A program made the translations under genes and the position numbers. This document shows, one piece after another, positions 24,288-35,107 of a stretch of DNA of 64,000 bases. How positions within the stretch are numbered: the first letter of the stretch is position 1; every line of letters starts with the position of its first letter. This stretch comes from Camellia lanceoleosa (lineage: Eukaryota > Streptophyta > Magnoliopsida > Ericales > Theaceae), in NCBI GenBank assembly GCA_025200525.1, contig CM045763.1:88750131-88814130 (forward strand), written 5' to 3'. The notes beneath the pieces were generated by a model. That model was not told the DNA's origin. It was given only the letters and a program-made list of their open reading frames with translations, and made no database searches.

Positions 24288-24516
24288 GGCCTCGTTTGAG
24301 AATAGGCTAATTTAGTAACTTTTTGACTAATTGGCTAAAAAGGTGGGTAAAAAAAACTTGTATGTTTGGGATGACTTTTTGGCTAATTACGAAAAACTGT
24401 GCAAAAAGTAGAGAGAAAAGAGAATCTTTGACTTTTTGGTATGGGTTGTTGGCTTTTTGGCTAAAAAGATAACTTTTTGACTAATTGGCTAATTTAGCCA
24501 CTCCCCAAACGGGGCC
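24288..24516. mobile_element. Tourist-like MITE with TAA duplication
   Basis: Ends GGCCTCGTTTGAG and (inverted) GGCCCCGTTTGGGG, flanked by TAA (24285-24287 and 24517-24519). Length 229 bases. The interior repeats GACTTTTTGGCTAA-type strings. A similar but less bounded sequence follows to about 24770. Confidence 0.75.
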
Positions 24517-24519
24517 TAA

Positions 24520-25003
24520 ATAAGTGCACTTTTTGTCTTTTTAGACTAAAAAGTTGAGGTTGAAAATATGAATGTTTGGGTTAACTTGTTGACTTTTTAT
24601 GAAAAAAATGTGTAATAAAAATTGTAAAAATTGATTTGTAGGGAAAATTAGAATTTGGAGTTGCTAAGTAATTGTTGATTTTGGTGAATAGTGATAACTT
24701 TTAAATTTTTTGAGTAACTTTTTAACTTTTTGACTTTTTAAGGTGTTGCCAAACTTGGCCTAAAACGCTACTAATTGTGTTAGAGCGAGTGTATTGTAGA
24801 GGATCCGCACTAAAACATTTTACACTCTTCTATTGGTGGTTGAGAGGTGATCCCATATTTAATTTCATAAATAACTAATACATGAAAAGTGTAATGTTCA
24901 CATGTTATAGAAGTAGCGATTAATATTGAAAGATGCGTAAAAAATATATAACTATAAAAATATGTAAAAAAAAAAATTAAAATATGTAAAAAAATGTATT
25001 AAG
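24520..25003. other. Non-coding, MITE-like and AT-rich
   Basis: 24520-24770 repeats GACTTTTT/AAAAAGT strings and ends CCAAACTTGGCCTAA, probably another decayed MITE. The remainder is AT-rich with nothing recognised. Confidence 0.4.
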
Positions 25004-25020
25004 ATTATAAATATTTTAAC

Positions 25021-25200
25021 CCCAAGGGGTTGGTCAGGTTTTATGTTCAACTCTCATTAGGTGCTATTAATTCTTTAAGGCCACACATGCAAGCTCTACT
25101 TGAGATTTGTCTGATCCACGTAGAGGATACGCTTTACGTGGGTCCCAAGATTAATTAAAGTGCGCGTAAGTTGACAAGGACACTTGATCATCAAAAAAAA
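25021..25200 (+). mobile_element. SINE with 17-bp target duplication
   Basis: A 180-bp unit starting CCCAAGGGGTTGG and ending TCATCAAAAAAAA is flanked by identical ATTATAAATATTTTAAC (25004-25020 and 25200-25216, sharing one A). GTTCAACTC (25045-25053) fits the Pol III B-box GWTCRANNC; the A-box is weak. The start resembles tRNA-derived plant SINEs of the Au type. It is GC-richer than its surroundings, and the duplication is intact, so the insertion is fairly young. Confidence 0.85.
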
Positions 25201-25216
25201 TTATAAATATTTTAAC

Positions 25217-25714
25217 ATTATATGTTCATTGAATTTTTATAAAATTATTAGGACAATAATGAGTGTTTTAATATGAAATGAATGAAGTACAAAAAATATA
25301 TCATTCTATACAAAATTCTATTTAAAAAATTTATGTTCATATATCAATCATTTAGTGTTTTTAGGAGAAGTTTAGGTAGGTTTTTCATTTCACATTAGTT
25401 TCTTCCAAGTATAAATTAGAGACCAACGTTAAATAAACGCTGTTTCAAACTACACATATCCCAAAATGTAGATGTGGTTTACATTCAAAATTTTAGTCAT
25501 AATGGTTTTAGCTTTTATCAATTTGGATCATAAACACAATTAAATTGATTTGTAGCAAAACTATCATAAAAGTCTCTAAACTAGGTTCATTTTGATTCCT
25601 AGTAAAACGTTATTCTCATAACTAAGGTAATGTTCTCGTAATCAAAATCAATTTGTATCGCAACAAATAAACATTACAAAATGTCATTGTCAAAAAATTT
25701 AGTTTTTTATAGGG
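25217..25714. other. AT-rich non-coding stretch
   Basis: Nothing recognised besides short homopolymers. Confidence 0.5.
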
Positions 25715-25963
25715 TTATTTGGAGCCAATTTTGTGCCCAAAATTGTGTGAGATTCACAAGAGTTGTGAGATGGGTCTAAAGAGGTGACATGTTCCTTATC
25801 GCATGGCAAGTCATATGGTGAAAATGGTTCGTCAAAATCATTTTTGAGTGAATGAGAGTTTGACGTAGTTTTCGAGTTTGTGGAATGGACTTTTAAAGAA
25901 GTAATATGTGAGTTTCCTTATAAGACTTGTCCCACATTGGAAACTTATGAGAACTTACGTGTG

Positions 25964-25970
25964 TATATAA
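25964..25970 (+). promoter_or_regulatory. TATA box of the copia LTR
   Basis: TATATAA within the LTR, preceded by GGAAACTTATGAGAACTTA. Typical placement for copia LTR promoters. Confidence 0.5.
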
Positions 25971-27355
25971 GTTCTAGGTGGCAACATTTAGGTTAGGCCC
26001 CAAAGGGCACCCAAGTTTGTAGAAGGGATGAGTTATAGACAAAGTGAACCTTAGCTATCATGGGCTTGGCGCAATCGGCCGACAGGCTGTGCCCAAGCGA
26101 GTGAGTTGGGTTGGGTCAGTTTTAACATTAATGTTTTGGACAAAAGTTATTTGAATTTTTTCAAATTTCTTGGCAGAAATTATTTGAATTTCAAAATGAA
26201 ATTTAATGCAAATTTCAAATCAAATTTTTTGTCCAAAAAATTTTGCTCTTTTTAGATCCGAATTCCACAAACAGATTAATCAGTCCAAACAGTTTTTCAA
26301 TCTATTCAATTTCGGACAGATTCATAACTGCCAGATAGATTTAACTGCAATGTAGTTATCTGTTGAAACTGTCACCAGATCTGTTTGAATTTCAAACAGA
26401 ATCTGTTCATTCAAATCAAGACTGCTCGGTTCAAATTGACCTTGTTCGGGCAGCTATGGTTTGTCTATAAATTCAGCCATTTCTAACAATCTTTTGGTAT
26501 TGGAAAAATTCATTTTTGTTGTCCAGATTTTGCTTTATTGCATATATATTTTTCATATAATTTTAGGAAAAAATTTAGAGAGTATAGAACACAGGTTTTG
26601 TTCGCCGTACAAGTTGTTTGGAGTGCTACTATAATTTTTGAAGATCATTGTATCCTGAAAGATAGAAGTCTTTTATCTCAGAAGCACCGTGATGCGGGCG
26701 CGAATCCGTTTTAAGAAGTGTCACACACTCGACTTGATTTTTTAAAGTTTTATTCAGTTCGGTAAAATAAATTTTGTAAGTGATTTATTTTTATTTATTT
26801 GATTTGGTTTCAATTTATTTATTATACACAGAAGATTGTTCCAACAATCTCAAGACGGATTCGAATAATTCTGCTTATACGGAATTTTTCGTTTGTTTCC
26901 TTTTTCTATTTCTTCTTCTTACAGAAATTTTTTTCTGTGGTTTTACAAAATAATATTCTAGTTGAAAAAATAAATAGTAGTAATATATTGTTTGAAAGAT
27001 AATAGTAATATACTGTCTATTTTCTTTGACAACTAGTAGTAATATACTAGTGTCATTAATAATTCAGAATATTTATTTATGAAATTTGTCAGAAATTAAT
27101 TTTGGTTTTAAGAAATAATTTCTGAGTGTTTTTTAATTAAAATTCTGTTTTCAGTATTTTAATTTTTGAAGTGTTATAGAAATATTTTTTTGCGTGGAAT
27201 TAATTTGTTTAAATAATTTTTTATTTGCAAATTAATTGAAAATAAAAGTTATAATTCTTGTTTCTTTTATTTTACAATTTAAAATTTTGTTTATGGTTTA
27301 ATTTTCTGTGTAATATAAAATTCTAATTCTAATTTTGTTTTATAATTTAGAATTC

Positions 27356-27801
27356 ATGGCTATTGAAACTAGTCAAACTAATGCTCAAACAAGTACTGGT
27401 GTGGTGGCTGGCGTTGCTCCAACTCCTTCTCCAATTATGACTGTACCAGTTAATCACGGTGAAAAGTCAGAGAAGTTCTTAGGAACTGATTTTCAAAAAT
27501 GGCAACAAAAAATGCTATTCTATCTTACTACTCTCAACTTGGCACGTTTTCTCCGTGAGGATGCTCCTACTCTGAAAGATGATGAAACTGACCAACAAGT
27601 GGTTGTTGCGGTCGATCTCTGGAAACATGCTAATTTCCTTTGTCGGAACTATATCTTGAACGGACTTAACAATACATTATACAACGTCTACAGTTCTATC
27701 AAAACAGCAAAGGAATTTTGGGAGTTTTTGGAGAAAAAGTACCAAACATAAGATGCTGGCTCAAAGAAATTTGTGGTTGGTAAATTCCTGAACTTTATGA
27801 T
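27356..27801 (+). pseudogene. copia gag, N-terminal part, truncated
   Basis: Starts MAIETSQTNAQ at 27356. The copia-type gag (UBN2-like) signature follows: GTDFQKWQQKMLFYLTTLNL, LWKHANFLCRNYILN, LYNVYSSIKTAKEFWE. A TAA stop occurs after KKYQT (27749-27751), and the frame then continues DAGSKKFVVGKFLNFM until the gypsy LTR interrupts it at 27802. The zinc knuckle and pol are absent. It would encode a nucleocapsid-type structural protein if whole. Confidence 0.85.
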
Positions 27802-28832
27802 TGTGATACCCCTGTTCTATATTATGTTAATTGGTCTCTAATGCGTATATGATTATATGTTTTGATATGATTTTGTGTGCTATTATGTAAAAATATGTGG
27901 TTTTGAATTTTTATCTGTTCACCGTAGGAATATCTGTTTGATTAATTGCTTTGGAAATTAAACTGAGGGCGTTATCGGCCACTTTAACCCTAAATTGATT
28001 ACGCCTATTGTGGTCGGCATAATTTTTGAACCTACGGTGAAATTTAATTGAAAATTTATTCTGGTCAATTTAAAGTGATTAAATTGATAGATTAAGTGCC
28101 CTATTATTTTATATTAGAATATTGTGTTAGTGGGGCATGATGTATGGGGGCATTACACTCTTCTTAACTCATTTTGAGCTCAAAATCTGAGTTAGACTAT
28201 GGAGAAGAAGAGAGAGTCGGCTGTAGAGAGAGGGAGAGAAGAGAATTGAGCAAACTTAGCTCAAAGCTTGGGAACCTTGAAGATTATTCAAGTTTTGATC
28301 ATAGATTGTGAGAATCAAGCTTCTAGGTAAGTGAATTCATGGGTGTTAAGTTGTAATTTTGTGAGTTCAAGTTGGAATAATGGTCAAGTACATGATTTAG
28401 TTTGATTATGAGGAAATTGAATTGGTTTGGTTGAATTGAAGGCCATTATGTGCATGCATGTAAGTAAGTACCTTGAAATTGCATGTTTGAGCATGTAAAT
28501 GTATAATCCATGTACAATTTCAATTGAAGCTCATGTTATACCCATCATTTGTGCCATCTAAGTTGGGAATGTGGCTAATATATCACATGCATGTGCAATT
28601 TGAGAAGATATGAGCTTGAATGCATAAGTTTGTTATGTTGATGTTGAGTTGACATGTTTTGAGACATGCATATAGATAAATCAAGAAATTGAGCTTTCTA
28701 ATGTTGTAATCTTGCATTGGTGCCATGTTAGCATGATTAAAATTGAGATTTGGGCCATTGCATGCAAGTAGTGTGGCTGGGAATTCGAATTGGAGCTCAA
28801 GAACACAATCTGGGTTTTCTAGAATTTTGATG

Positions 28833-29065
28833 TCCGCTCGAGCGGGAAAATCGTGTTCCCAGCACTTTTTTGCAGAGTTGGTGTCCGCTCGAGCGGGATA
28901 TTACACGCTCGAGCGGGGAGCTTTTGTAGACAGGCCTTCCGCTCGAGCGCTGTACTTCACGCTCGAGCGCTGTACTTCACGCTCGAGCGTAGTTTTCATG
29001 CAACCAATACTTTTGCAAGCCTTAAGGGTCTGCTCGAGTGGGGAAGTTGACGCTCGAGTGGAGAC
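28833..29065 (+). repeat. CGCTCGAGCG palindrome cluster
   Basis: Eight copies of a CTCGAG core, most extended to CGCTCGAGCG, at irregular spacing (near 28835, 28887, 28908, 28939, 28960, 28980, 29031 and 29052). The last three or so have CTCGAGTG. Confidence 0.85.
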
Positions 29066-29400
29066 CTTGTTTTCTGAAATTTTGTTTTTGCATTCTGTGT
29101 TTCGTTTTCCGTTCTCTTTCACTTGTAAACACTCTTAGGCATGTATTAAGCATTGTAAATGGGTTAATGAGATAAGAATAAAGCCTAATGAGGAGTATGT
29201 GAATTAAAGAACGGATCGAACTGTTAGTGACCCTTTTGTGTTCATGAAATGTGTAGGGTCAAGCTCCAGGGCGAATCCACAAACCGATCACTGTGAGTAA
29301 TATCGATACTTGAATGCTTGTGAATGTCCAATTGTTTACTCCCTTTAAAGCTTCATGAATTGCTAATCGGGATTGTGGACGTAAGTTTGATATGAATGCA

Positions 29401-29782
29401 TAAATGGACCCAAGGTCGTTTTGATAAGCATAAATGGATCCAAGGTCGCTTTTGTTAAACATGAATGGACCAAAGGTCGCTTAGATACGAATGTATGGGC
29501 CAAGGCCGTTTTGAAATGAATGAGTGGGCCAAAGGCCGTTTTGAAATGAATGAGTGGGCCAAAGGCCGCTTTTGAAATGAATGAGTGGGCCAAAGGCCGT
29601 TTGAACGAATGAGTGGGCCAAAGGCCGCTTTTGAATGAATGATGGGCCAAAGGCCGCTTTTGAACGAATGAGTAGGCCAAAGGCCATTTGACATACATGA
29701 TTGGGCCAAAGGCCGTTTTGACATAATCGAATGGGTCAAGACCGCCTTGTCATGAATGTAACTGAATGGGCCAAAGGCCAAG
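29401..29782 (+). repeat. Minisatellite of about 30-bp units in the 5' LTR
   Basis: About 13 diverged units around the core GGGCCAAAGGCCG, spaced 28-33 bases. Minus-strand ORFs rich in PLAHSF across it are by-products of the repeat. The homologous part of the 3' LTR is missing. Confidence 0.9.
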
Positions 29783-30372
29783 ATGTACTTTAACTATGGT
29801 TACTTGATTTAAATTACCCTTATATATGTTAACTACAGATATGAATTGGGCCCAAGGCCGCTTTGGAAAATGTTGTTCTACGCCTTGTTGCATAAATTCA
29901 GAATTGATATTATCCACTAGGCTATCGCCACGCCATTCATGTTTTTGTAGGTGAGCTAAGAGAAGTCCGCACCTAGCCTCAATGAAGCCTGTGTAGAACA
30001 ACCCAAGTTTTGGAGAGTCACTCGTGTCTCACGATGAGACCCGCCTTCGCCTTTTGTTATCTATTTTATGTTGTCATGATGGCGAAGACTTTGTGTAATT
30101 TCAGATATAGTTTTGATGGGTTGACTTGGACCCACACGATCCTGCTTTGTAAAAATGTTTATGTTATCAGACTTTGATGTGGGTTATTAACGTATGAGTA
30201 TGTTTTGTTTGATGTGCATATAAGCACCCCTCTATGGACAAAGGTTTAAATTTTGGCTTCCGCTTGGCCTTCTCTCGATGAGTTATGTCTATTCCGGTTG
30301 AGGTCGAGGTAATCACAGATTATCGGCCGTTATGTCCTTAACCCATAGGGGCGGGTTCGGGTCATGACAGAG

Positions 30373-30384
30373 TGGTATCAGAGC
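30373..30384 (+). other. Primer-binding site of the chromovirus
   Basis: TGGTATCAGAGC, complementary to the 3' end of initiator tRNA-Met, three bases after the LTR end CATGACA. Confidence 0.95.
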
Positions 30385-30625
30385 CAGGTTAATAACTCAC
30401 ACACTTGTCCAAAAGAGCAATAAGCGTCTAGATGAGATCTAGGATGCATTCATGTGATGAATATGAAATTGGAAGCATTGATTATATGCTTAAATGTTTT
30501 GGTATGAACAATTATATGTTGTAAGTTATGAATTACTTGCATTACAAATTACCTGTATATGTATGCTCTTTGTTACATGCATACCTGCGTATATTCCGTA
30601 TAAGGCATAATGCAAGTTTAATCAG

Positions 30626-32151
30626 ATGGTGAGAACCCGAGGAGATGAATTAGGAGAATCCTCAATTGCCAGACTGGACAGAATGGAAAGATTGATCCAA
30701 GAAATGGCAGAAGCTTTGAGACAACAACAGGAGTGGCAACAACAAAGGGCAAGAACCACACCGCCACCTCCACCTCGTGCACCACTGTGCCAAATAATCG
30801 AATCATTTAACGGATTATAGCTCTCACTAAGGAATTCAAGAAAATGAAACCACCGCAGCCCACGGGATTAGATCCGCTGAAGGTCGGCTGGGTCCTCGGC
30901 ATCGAGAAATTGTTTGCAGTGTTCCCTTGTTCAGAGACTCAGAAGGTGCTTCTAGCCACCTTTATGCTAGAAGACGAAGTAAGAAGATGGTGGATGTTGA
31001 TGCGAGAAAATCACAAGGATGTGGATTGGGCAAAATTCTTGGAGATCTTTTATGACAAGTATTTCCCGCAATGTGTTCGGGATAGGAAGGTAGCCGAGTT
31101 CATGGAACTCAAGCAAGATAACATGACGGTGGCTGAATATGAGGCCAAGTTCACCGAGTTGGCCAGGTTTGCACCACATGTGATTGACAGCGATTACAAG
31201 AAGGCAAGACACTTTGAGGGTGGACTCCGCAGTGACATCCTAGAGAGGGTGAATGTTCTAAAGTTGGAAACTTACATTAGGGTGCTTGACAGGGCCATCA
31301 TATCAGAGGCTAATATAGCTAGGCAAGCTAAGCTAGTAATAGAATGGAAGGGCAATAAAAGGCAAGGCTTCTTTTCGAAGAAGAAATTTCTGAAAAAGCA
31401 GAACACGGGCTCCTCAACTACTTCAAGTTCTTCCCGGGACACAGCTCCCATGTGCAACACTTGTAGTAAAAGGCACTGTGGAGTCTGTTACCGTGCAGTA
31501 GGAGCCTGTTTCAAGTGTGGAAAACAAGGGCATATAGCCCGAGAGTGTAATCAAAATGGTGGAAAGATGACGGCTAGTTCAACCGCATCAGTCCTAAAGC
31601 CGGGAAATGCTTTGAGATCCGCTCCTACTGGGGATACAGTGAGACAGGGGAGAGTTTTTGCACTTGTTCCAGGCGATACACGTAATGCCAATGCCGTCGT
31701 CTCAGGTACTATTTCAATATGTAATCAGGATGCCCTTGTATTAATTGATTATGGATCAACACACTCATTTGTGACATATACATTTGCATCTAGATTGAAA
31801 AGACCCCTAGAGTTATTGCCATACTTGTTGTGTGTGTCTGCTCCATCGGGGGAATCTGTGTTATGTGACTATATATATCGGTTTTGTGACATGCATATTG
31901 AGGATGCTACTTTATATGTAGATTTATTGCCCTTGAACTTTAGGCACTTTGACATGATTTTGGGCATGGATTGGTTGACCAAGTATTGCGCCACCATAGA
32001 TTGTGTGACAAAAAGGGTTGTATTTAAACCGCCAGAACAAAAAGAAATTGTGTTTGTGGGTAATGGGGTAGTGCCTCCACCTTATTTGATATCTGCAATG
32101 AAAGCATGTAAACTAATCAGAAGGGTGCCAGGTTATCATGCTATGTGTTGA
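30626..32151 (+). pseudogene. Chromovirus gag and protease
   Basis: Begins MVRTRGDELGESS at 30626. A stop at 30818-30820 breaks gag early, and the frame resumes from 30844 for 435 codons. Capsid region: RRWWMLMRENHKDVDWAKF and DMTVAEYEAKF-like phrase (DNMTVAEYEAKFTELARFAP). The zinc knuckle CFKCGKQGHIAREC (31507-31548) is intact CCHC. The retropepsin-like active site reads LIDYGSTHSFV (31740-31773): the residue after the catalytic Asp is Tyr where Ser or Thr is required, so the protease is probably inactive. ILGMDWL (about 31960) is the usual C-terminal protease motif. The ORF ends at 32151. Confidence 0.92.
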
Positions 32152-33610
32152 CTAAACAACCTGTGAATGTTGAATTGAATGTTATTCCTATTGTTAGAGA
32201 GTTCCCGGATGTGTTTCTAAATGAATTACCAGGGGAATTGATAGACAGGGAAATAGAATTTACTATTGAAATCGCTGTGCAGCACCCAAATTTATTTCTA
32301 AGGCTCCCTATAGAATGGCTACTAACTGAAATGAAAGAATTGAAAGAACAAATGCAAGACTCCTTGATAAGGGTTTATCCGACCTAGCACTTCCTTGGGG
32401 TGCACCTTCATTTGTGAAAAAAGAAGGATGGTACTTTTGCGTCTGGCATCGACTATCTGAATTGAATAAGGTAACAAAGGAAGAACAAATACCCCTATCC
32501 GTATTGATGATTTATTTGACCATTGCAGGATCATGTGTGTTTTCTAAGATCGATTTGAGATCCGGGTATCATCAGCTGAAGGTTAAGGCAGAGGATGTTG
32601 AGAAAACAGCATTCAGAACAAGATATGGTCATTTTGAGTTTCTCGTTATGCCATTTGGAGTGACTAATGCTCCGGCAGCATTTATGGACCTAATGAATAG
32701 AATTTTTAAAACCTACCTTGACGAGTTTATTGTAGTCTTCATTGATGATATTTTGGTATACTCTAAAGATAGACTTGAACATGAACATCACTTGAGGACT
32801 GTTTTACAAATACTTCGGGAAAAAAAATTATTTGCTAAACTAAAGAAATGTGAGTTTTGGTTGGATGAGATTGTTTTCTTAGGGCATGTGATCAACAAGG
32901 AAGGAATTTCAGTGGACTCGCAGAAAATAGAGGCAATTGTGAATTGGCCTACACCAACTAATGTGACAGAGGGCCGTAGCTTCATGGGCTTAGCAGGGTA
33001 TTACAGGAGGTTTGTGAAAGATTTTTCGAAACTAGCTGTGCCTCTTACCCAATTGACGCGTAAGGGGCAACCATTTGAGTGGAATAGTGAAAGAGAATCA
33101 GCTTTTATGAATTGAAGACGAGATTGACTACTGCACCAATTTTGACACTACCTTCAGGTACGGAAAATTTTGTGATTTTCAACGTTGCGTCTTATAAGGG
33201 TTTGGGTTGTGTGTTAATGCAGAACGGAAAGGTTATTGCCTACACCTCTTGGTTATTGAGGCCACATGAGAAGAATTATCCAACACACGACCTGGAACTG
33301 GCTGCAGTTGTGTTTGCTTTGAAAATCACAAGACTATTTGTATGGGGCAAAGTGTGAAGTCTACGGATCATAAGAGCTCAAATATTTCTTCACACGTAAA
33401 GAGTTAAATATGCGAGAGGAGATGGTCGAATCGATAAAAGATTACGACCTAGAGATTCAAAGATCATCCCTAAAAGCTAATACAGTGGCTGATGCCTTGA
33501 GCAGGAAATCAACAGGGAGTATGGCTTGTTTGCTCACTGAATAAAGGGAAATTTTGCAAGACTTTGAGGAGTCTGAAATTGAAGTGGTAGTATGTGAACA
33601 GGTGGATTGA
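32145..33610 (+). pseudogene. Chromovirus reverse transcriptase and RNase H
   Basis: A linker and the N-terminal RT (32145-32387) ends at a stop. RT continues at 32414: [51 protein letters not shown] with both catalytic Asp residues present (32744-32749), and [11 protein letters not shown]. RNase H begins near 33112 after a frameshift. Its first catalytic Asp is replaced by Val (FNVAS, 33184-33186). [20 protein letters not shown] is well kept. After 33357 the RNase H C-terminus is scattered over frames with stops (ADALSRKS near 33490). Confidence 0.9.
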
Positions 33611-33622
33611 TAGTCATTACAA

Positions 33623-35095
33623 ATGAAAGCAGCAATTGTTGATTTAAATCAAGGCAGACAGAAAGAAGATGAGTTCTTCAGAAAGGTAATTGATGAGTTT
33701 GAGACAAGCCCAAAAGCAGAGTTTAGCATTGAGAATGAAATGTTGAAATTCCGGAATCGAATATGTGTCCCTAATATCCCGGAACTAAAGAAGAGGGTTC
33801 TAGATGAAGCCCACAGATCTGTATTTGCTATGTATCCGGGTAACAACAAAATGTATCGGGATTTGAAACAAACTTACTGGTGGCCAAAAATGAAGAAAGA
33901 GATTGTGGAATATGTGTCCAAATGCCTTCAGTGTCAACAAGTTAAAGCTGAATATCAGAAACCAGGCGGTCTACTTCAACCTCTCCTTATTCTTGAATGG
34001 AAGTGGGAACATGTGACTATGGATTTCGTTGTTGGCCTACTTCGGACTTCTCGAAGTATGGATTCTGTTTGGGTTGTGGTTGATAGACTAACTAAATCTG
34101 CGCATTTTCTGCCTGTCAAAACTACATTTACTGCTTATAGATTGGCTACCATTTATGTTGATGAGATTGTCCGTTTACATGGAGTTCCGGTATCTATTGT
34201 GTTGGATAGAGATCCGAAATTTGTATCTAGATTGTGGAAGAGTTTGCAGGAAGCTATGGGAACAGAACTAAGATTCAGTACTGCATTCCACCCATAGACA
34301 GACGGGCAGTCAGAACGAACGATACAAACTTTGGAGGACATGCTTCGCATGTGTGCTTTGGATTTTCAGGGGAGTTGGGAAGATTATTTGTCACTTGCAG
34401 AATTTGCTTATAATAACAGCTTCCACTCCAGTATCGGTATGGCACCATACGAGGCTTTGTATGGTAGAAAGTGCAGATCACCTATTTGTTGGACAGAGGT
34501 CGGGGATAGAGCTCTACTTGGGCCAGAAATTGTGCAAGACACTTCTGAGAAAATCAAGACTATCCGTCAAAGGCTCAAAACAGCTCAGGACCGACAAAAG
34601 AATTATGCAGACGTTCGGAGAAGACCTCTTGAGTATGAGGTTGGTGACCATGTATGCATCCGTGTTTCTCTGATGAAAGGCCAAGTCAGATTCGGGAAAA
34701 AGGGCAAGTTATCGCCCCGCTACATTGGGCCGTTTCAGATCTCGGAAAGGCTTGGTCTAGTGGCCTACAGAATTGCTTTGCCACCCAGATTTGAGCAGAT
34801 CCATAATGTGTTTCACGTGTCGATGTTGAGAGGTTACCTCCGAGACCCGTTTCACGTGATTGATTATCACCGGGTTGCTATTGATGGAAACATGGAATAT
34901 GCTGAGTGGCCGGTAAGAATTGTTGATCGACAAGTGAAGGAATTGAGAAACAAATCCATCCCAATTGTGAAGGTAGAATGGAAAGAACACTATAGGACGG
35001 ATGCTACATGGGAAAAAGAAGAGGAAATACGTCTACGCTATCCACATTTGTTTCCCGACGAAGGTAACTTAAGTTTGGAGGACCAAACTTCCTAA
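33623..35095 (+). pseudogene. Chromovirus integrase with C-terminal chromodomain
   Basis: 33623-34297: HHCC zinc region (DEAHRSVFAMYPG...CLQCQQVK; the second His is Tyr here), then the catalytic core with MDFVVGL (first Asp) and IVLDRDPKFVSR (second Asp). A TAG stop at 34295-34297 follows AFHP. 34331-35095 continues through the last core part, VGDHVCIRV, GPFQI and HNVFHVSMLR (GPY/F-type region), and a chromodomain-like end (VDRQVKELRNKSIPIVKVEW, YRTDATWEKEEEI, YPHLFP). Chromodomains in plant chromoviruses steer integration towards heterochromatin. The stop and the His change make it inactive. Confidence 0.93.
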
Positions 35096-35107
35096 AGGGG
35101 GGAAGAC
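35094..35107 (+). other. Polypurine tract of the chromovirus
   Basis: AAAGGGGGGAAGAC directly precedes the 3' LTR start TGTGATACC at 35108. Confidence 0.9.

Larger units (their letters stand above)
25715..27801 (+). mobile_element. Ty1/copia element, 5' part only (LTR, leader, gag start)
   Basis: The LTR start is approximate (TTTGGAGCC near 25717). CCCACATTGG at 25931 and TATATAA at 25964-25970 look like the LTR promoter. A long AT-rich leader (about 26710-27350) precedes gag. The element stops where the gypsy element inserts at 27802. Its 3' half is not found anywhere to the right, so it was lost. It belongs to the same lineage as the copia element at 41134, judged by gag. Confidence 0.7.
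27802..30369 (+). repeat. 5' LTR of the chromovirus
   Basis: 2,568 bases, TGTGATACC...GGTCATGACA. It carries eight CTCGAG-centred palindromes (28835-29060) and an array of about 30-bp repeats (29401-29782). Confidence 0.92.

Noticed and set aside
29259..29781. Several minus-strand ORFs with repeated PLAHSF/AFGPL phrases
   Set aside because: They arise from translating the 30-bp minisatellite in the gypsy LTR; all three frames stay open because the repeat lacks stops.
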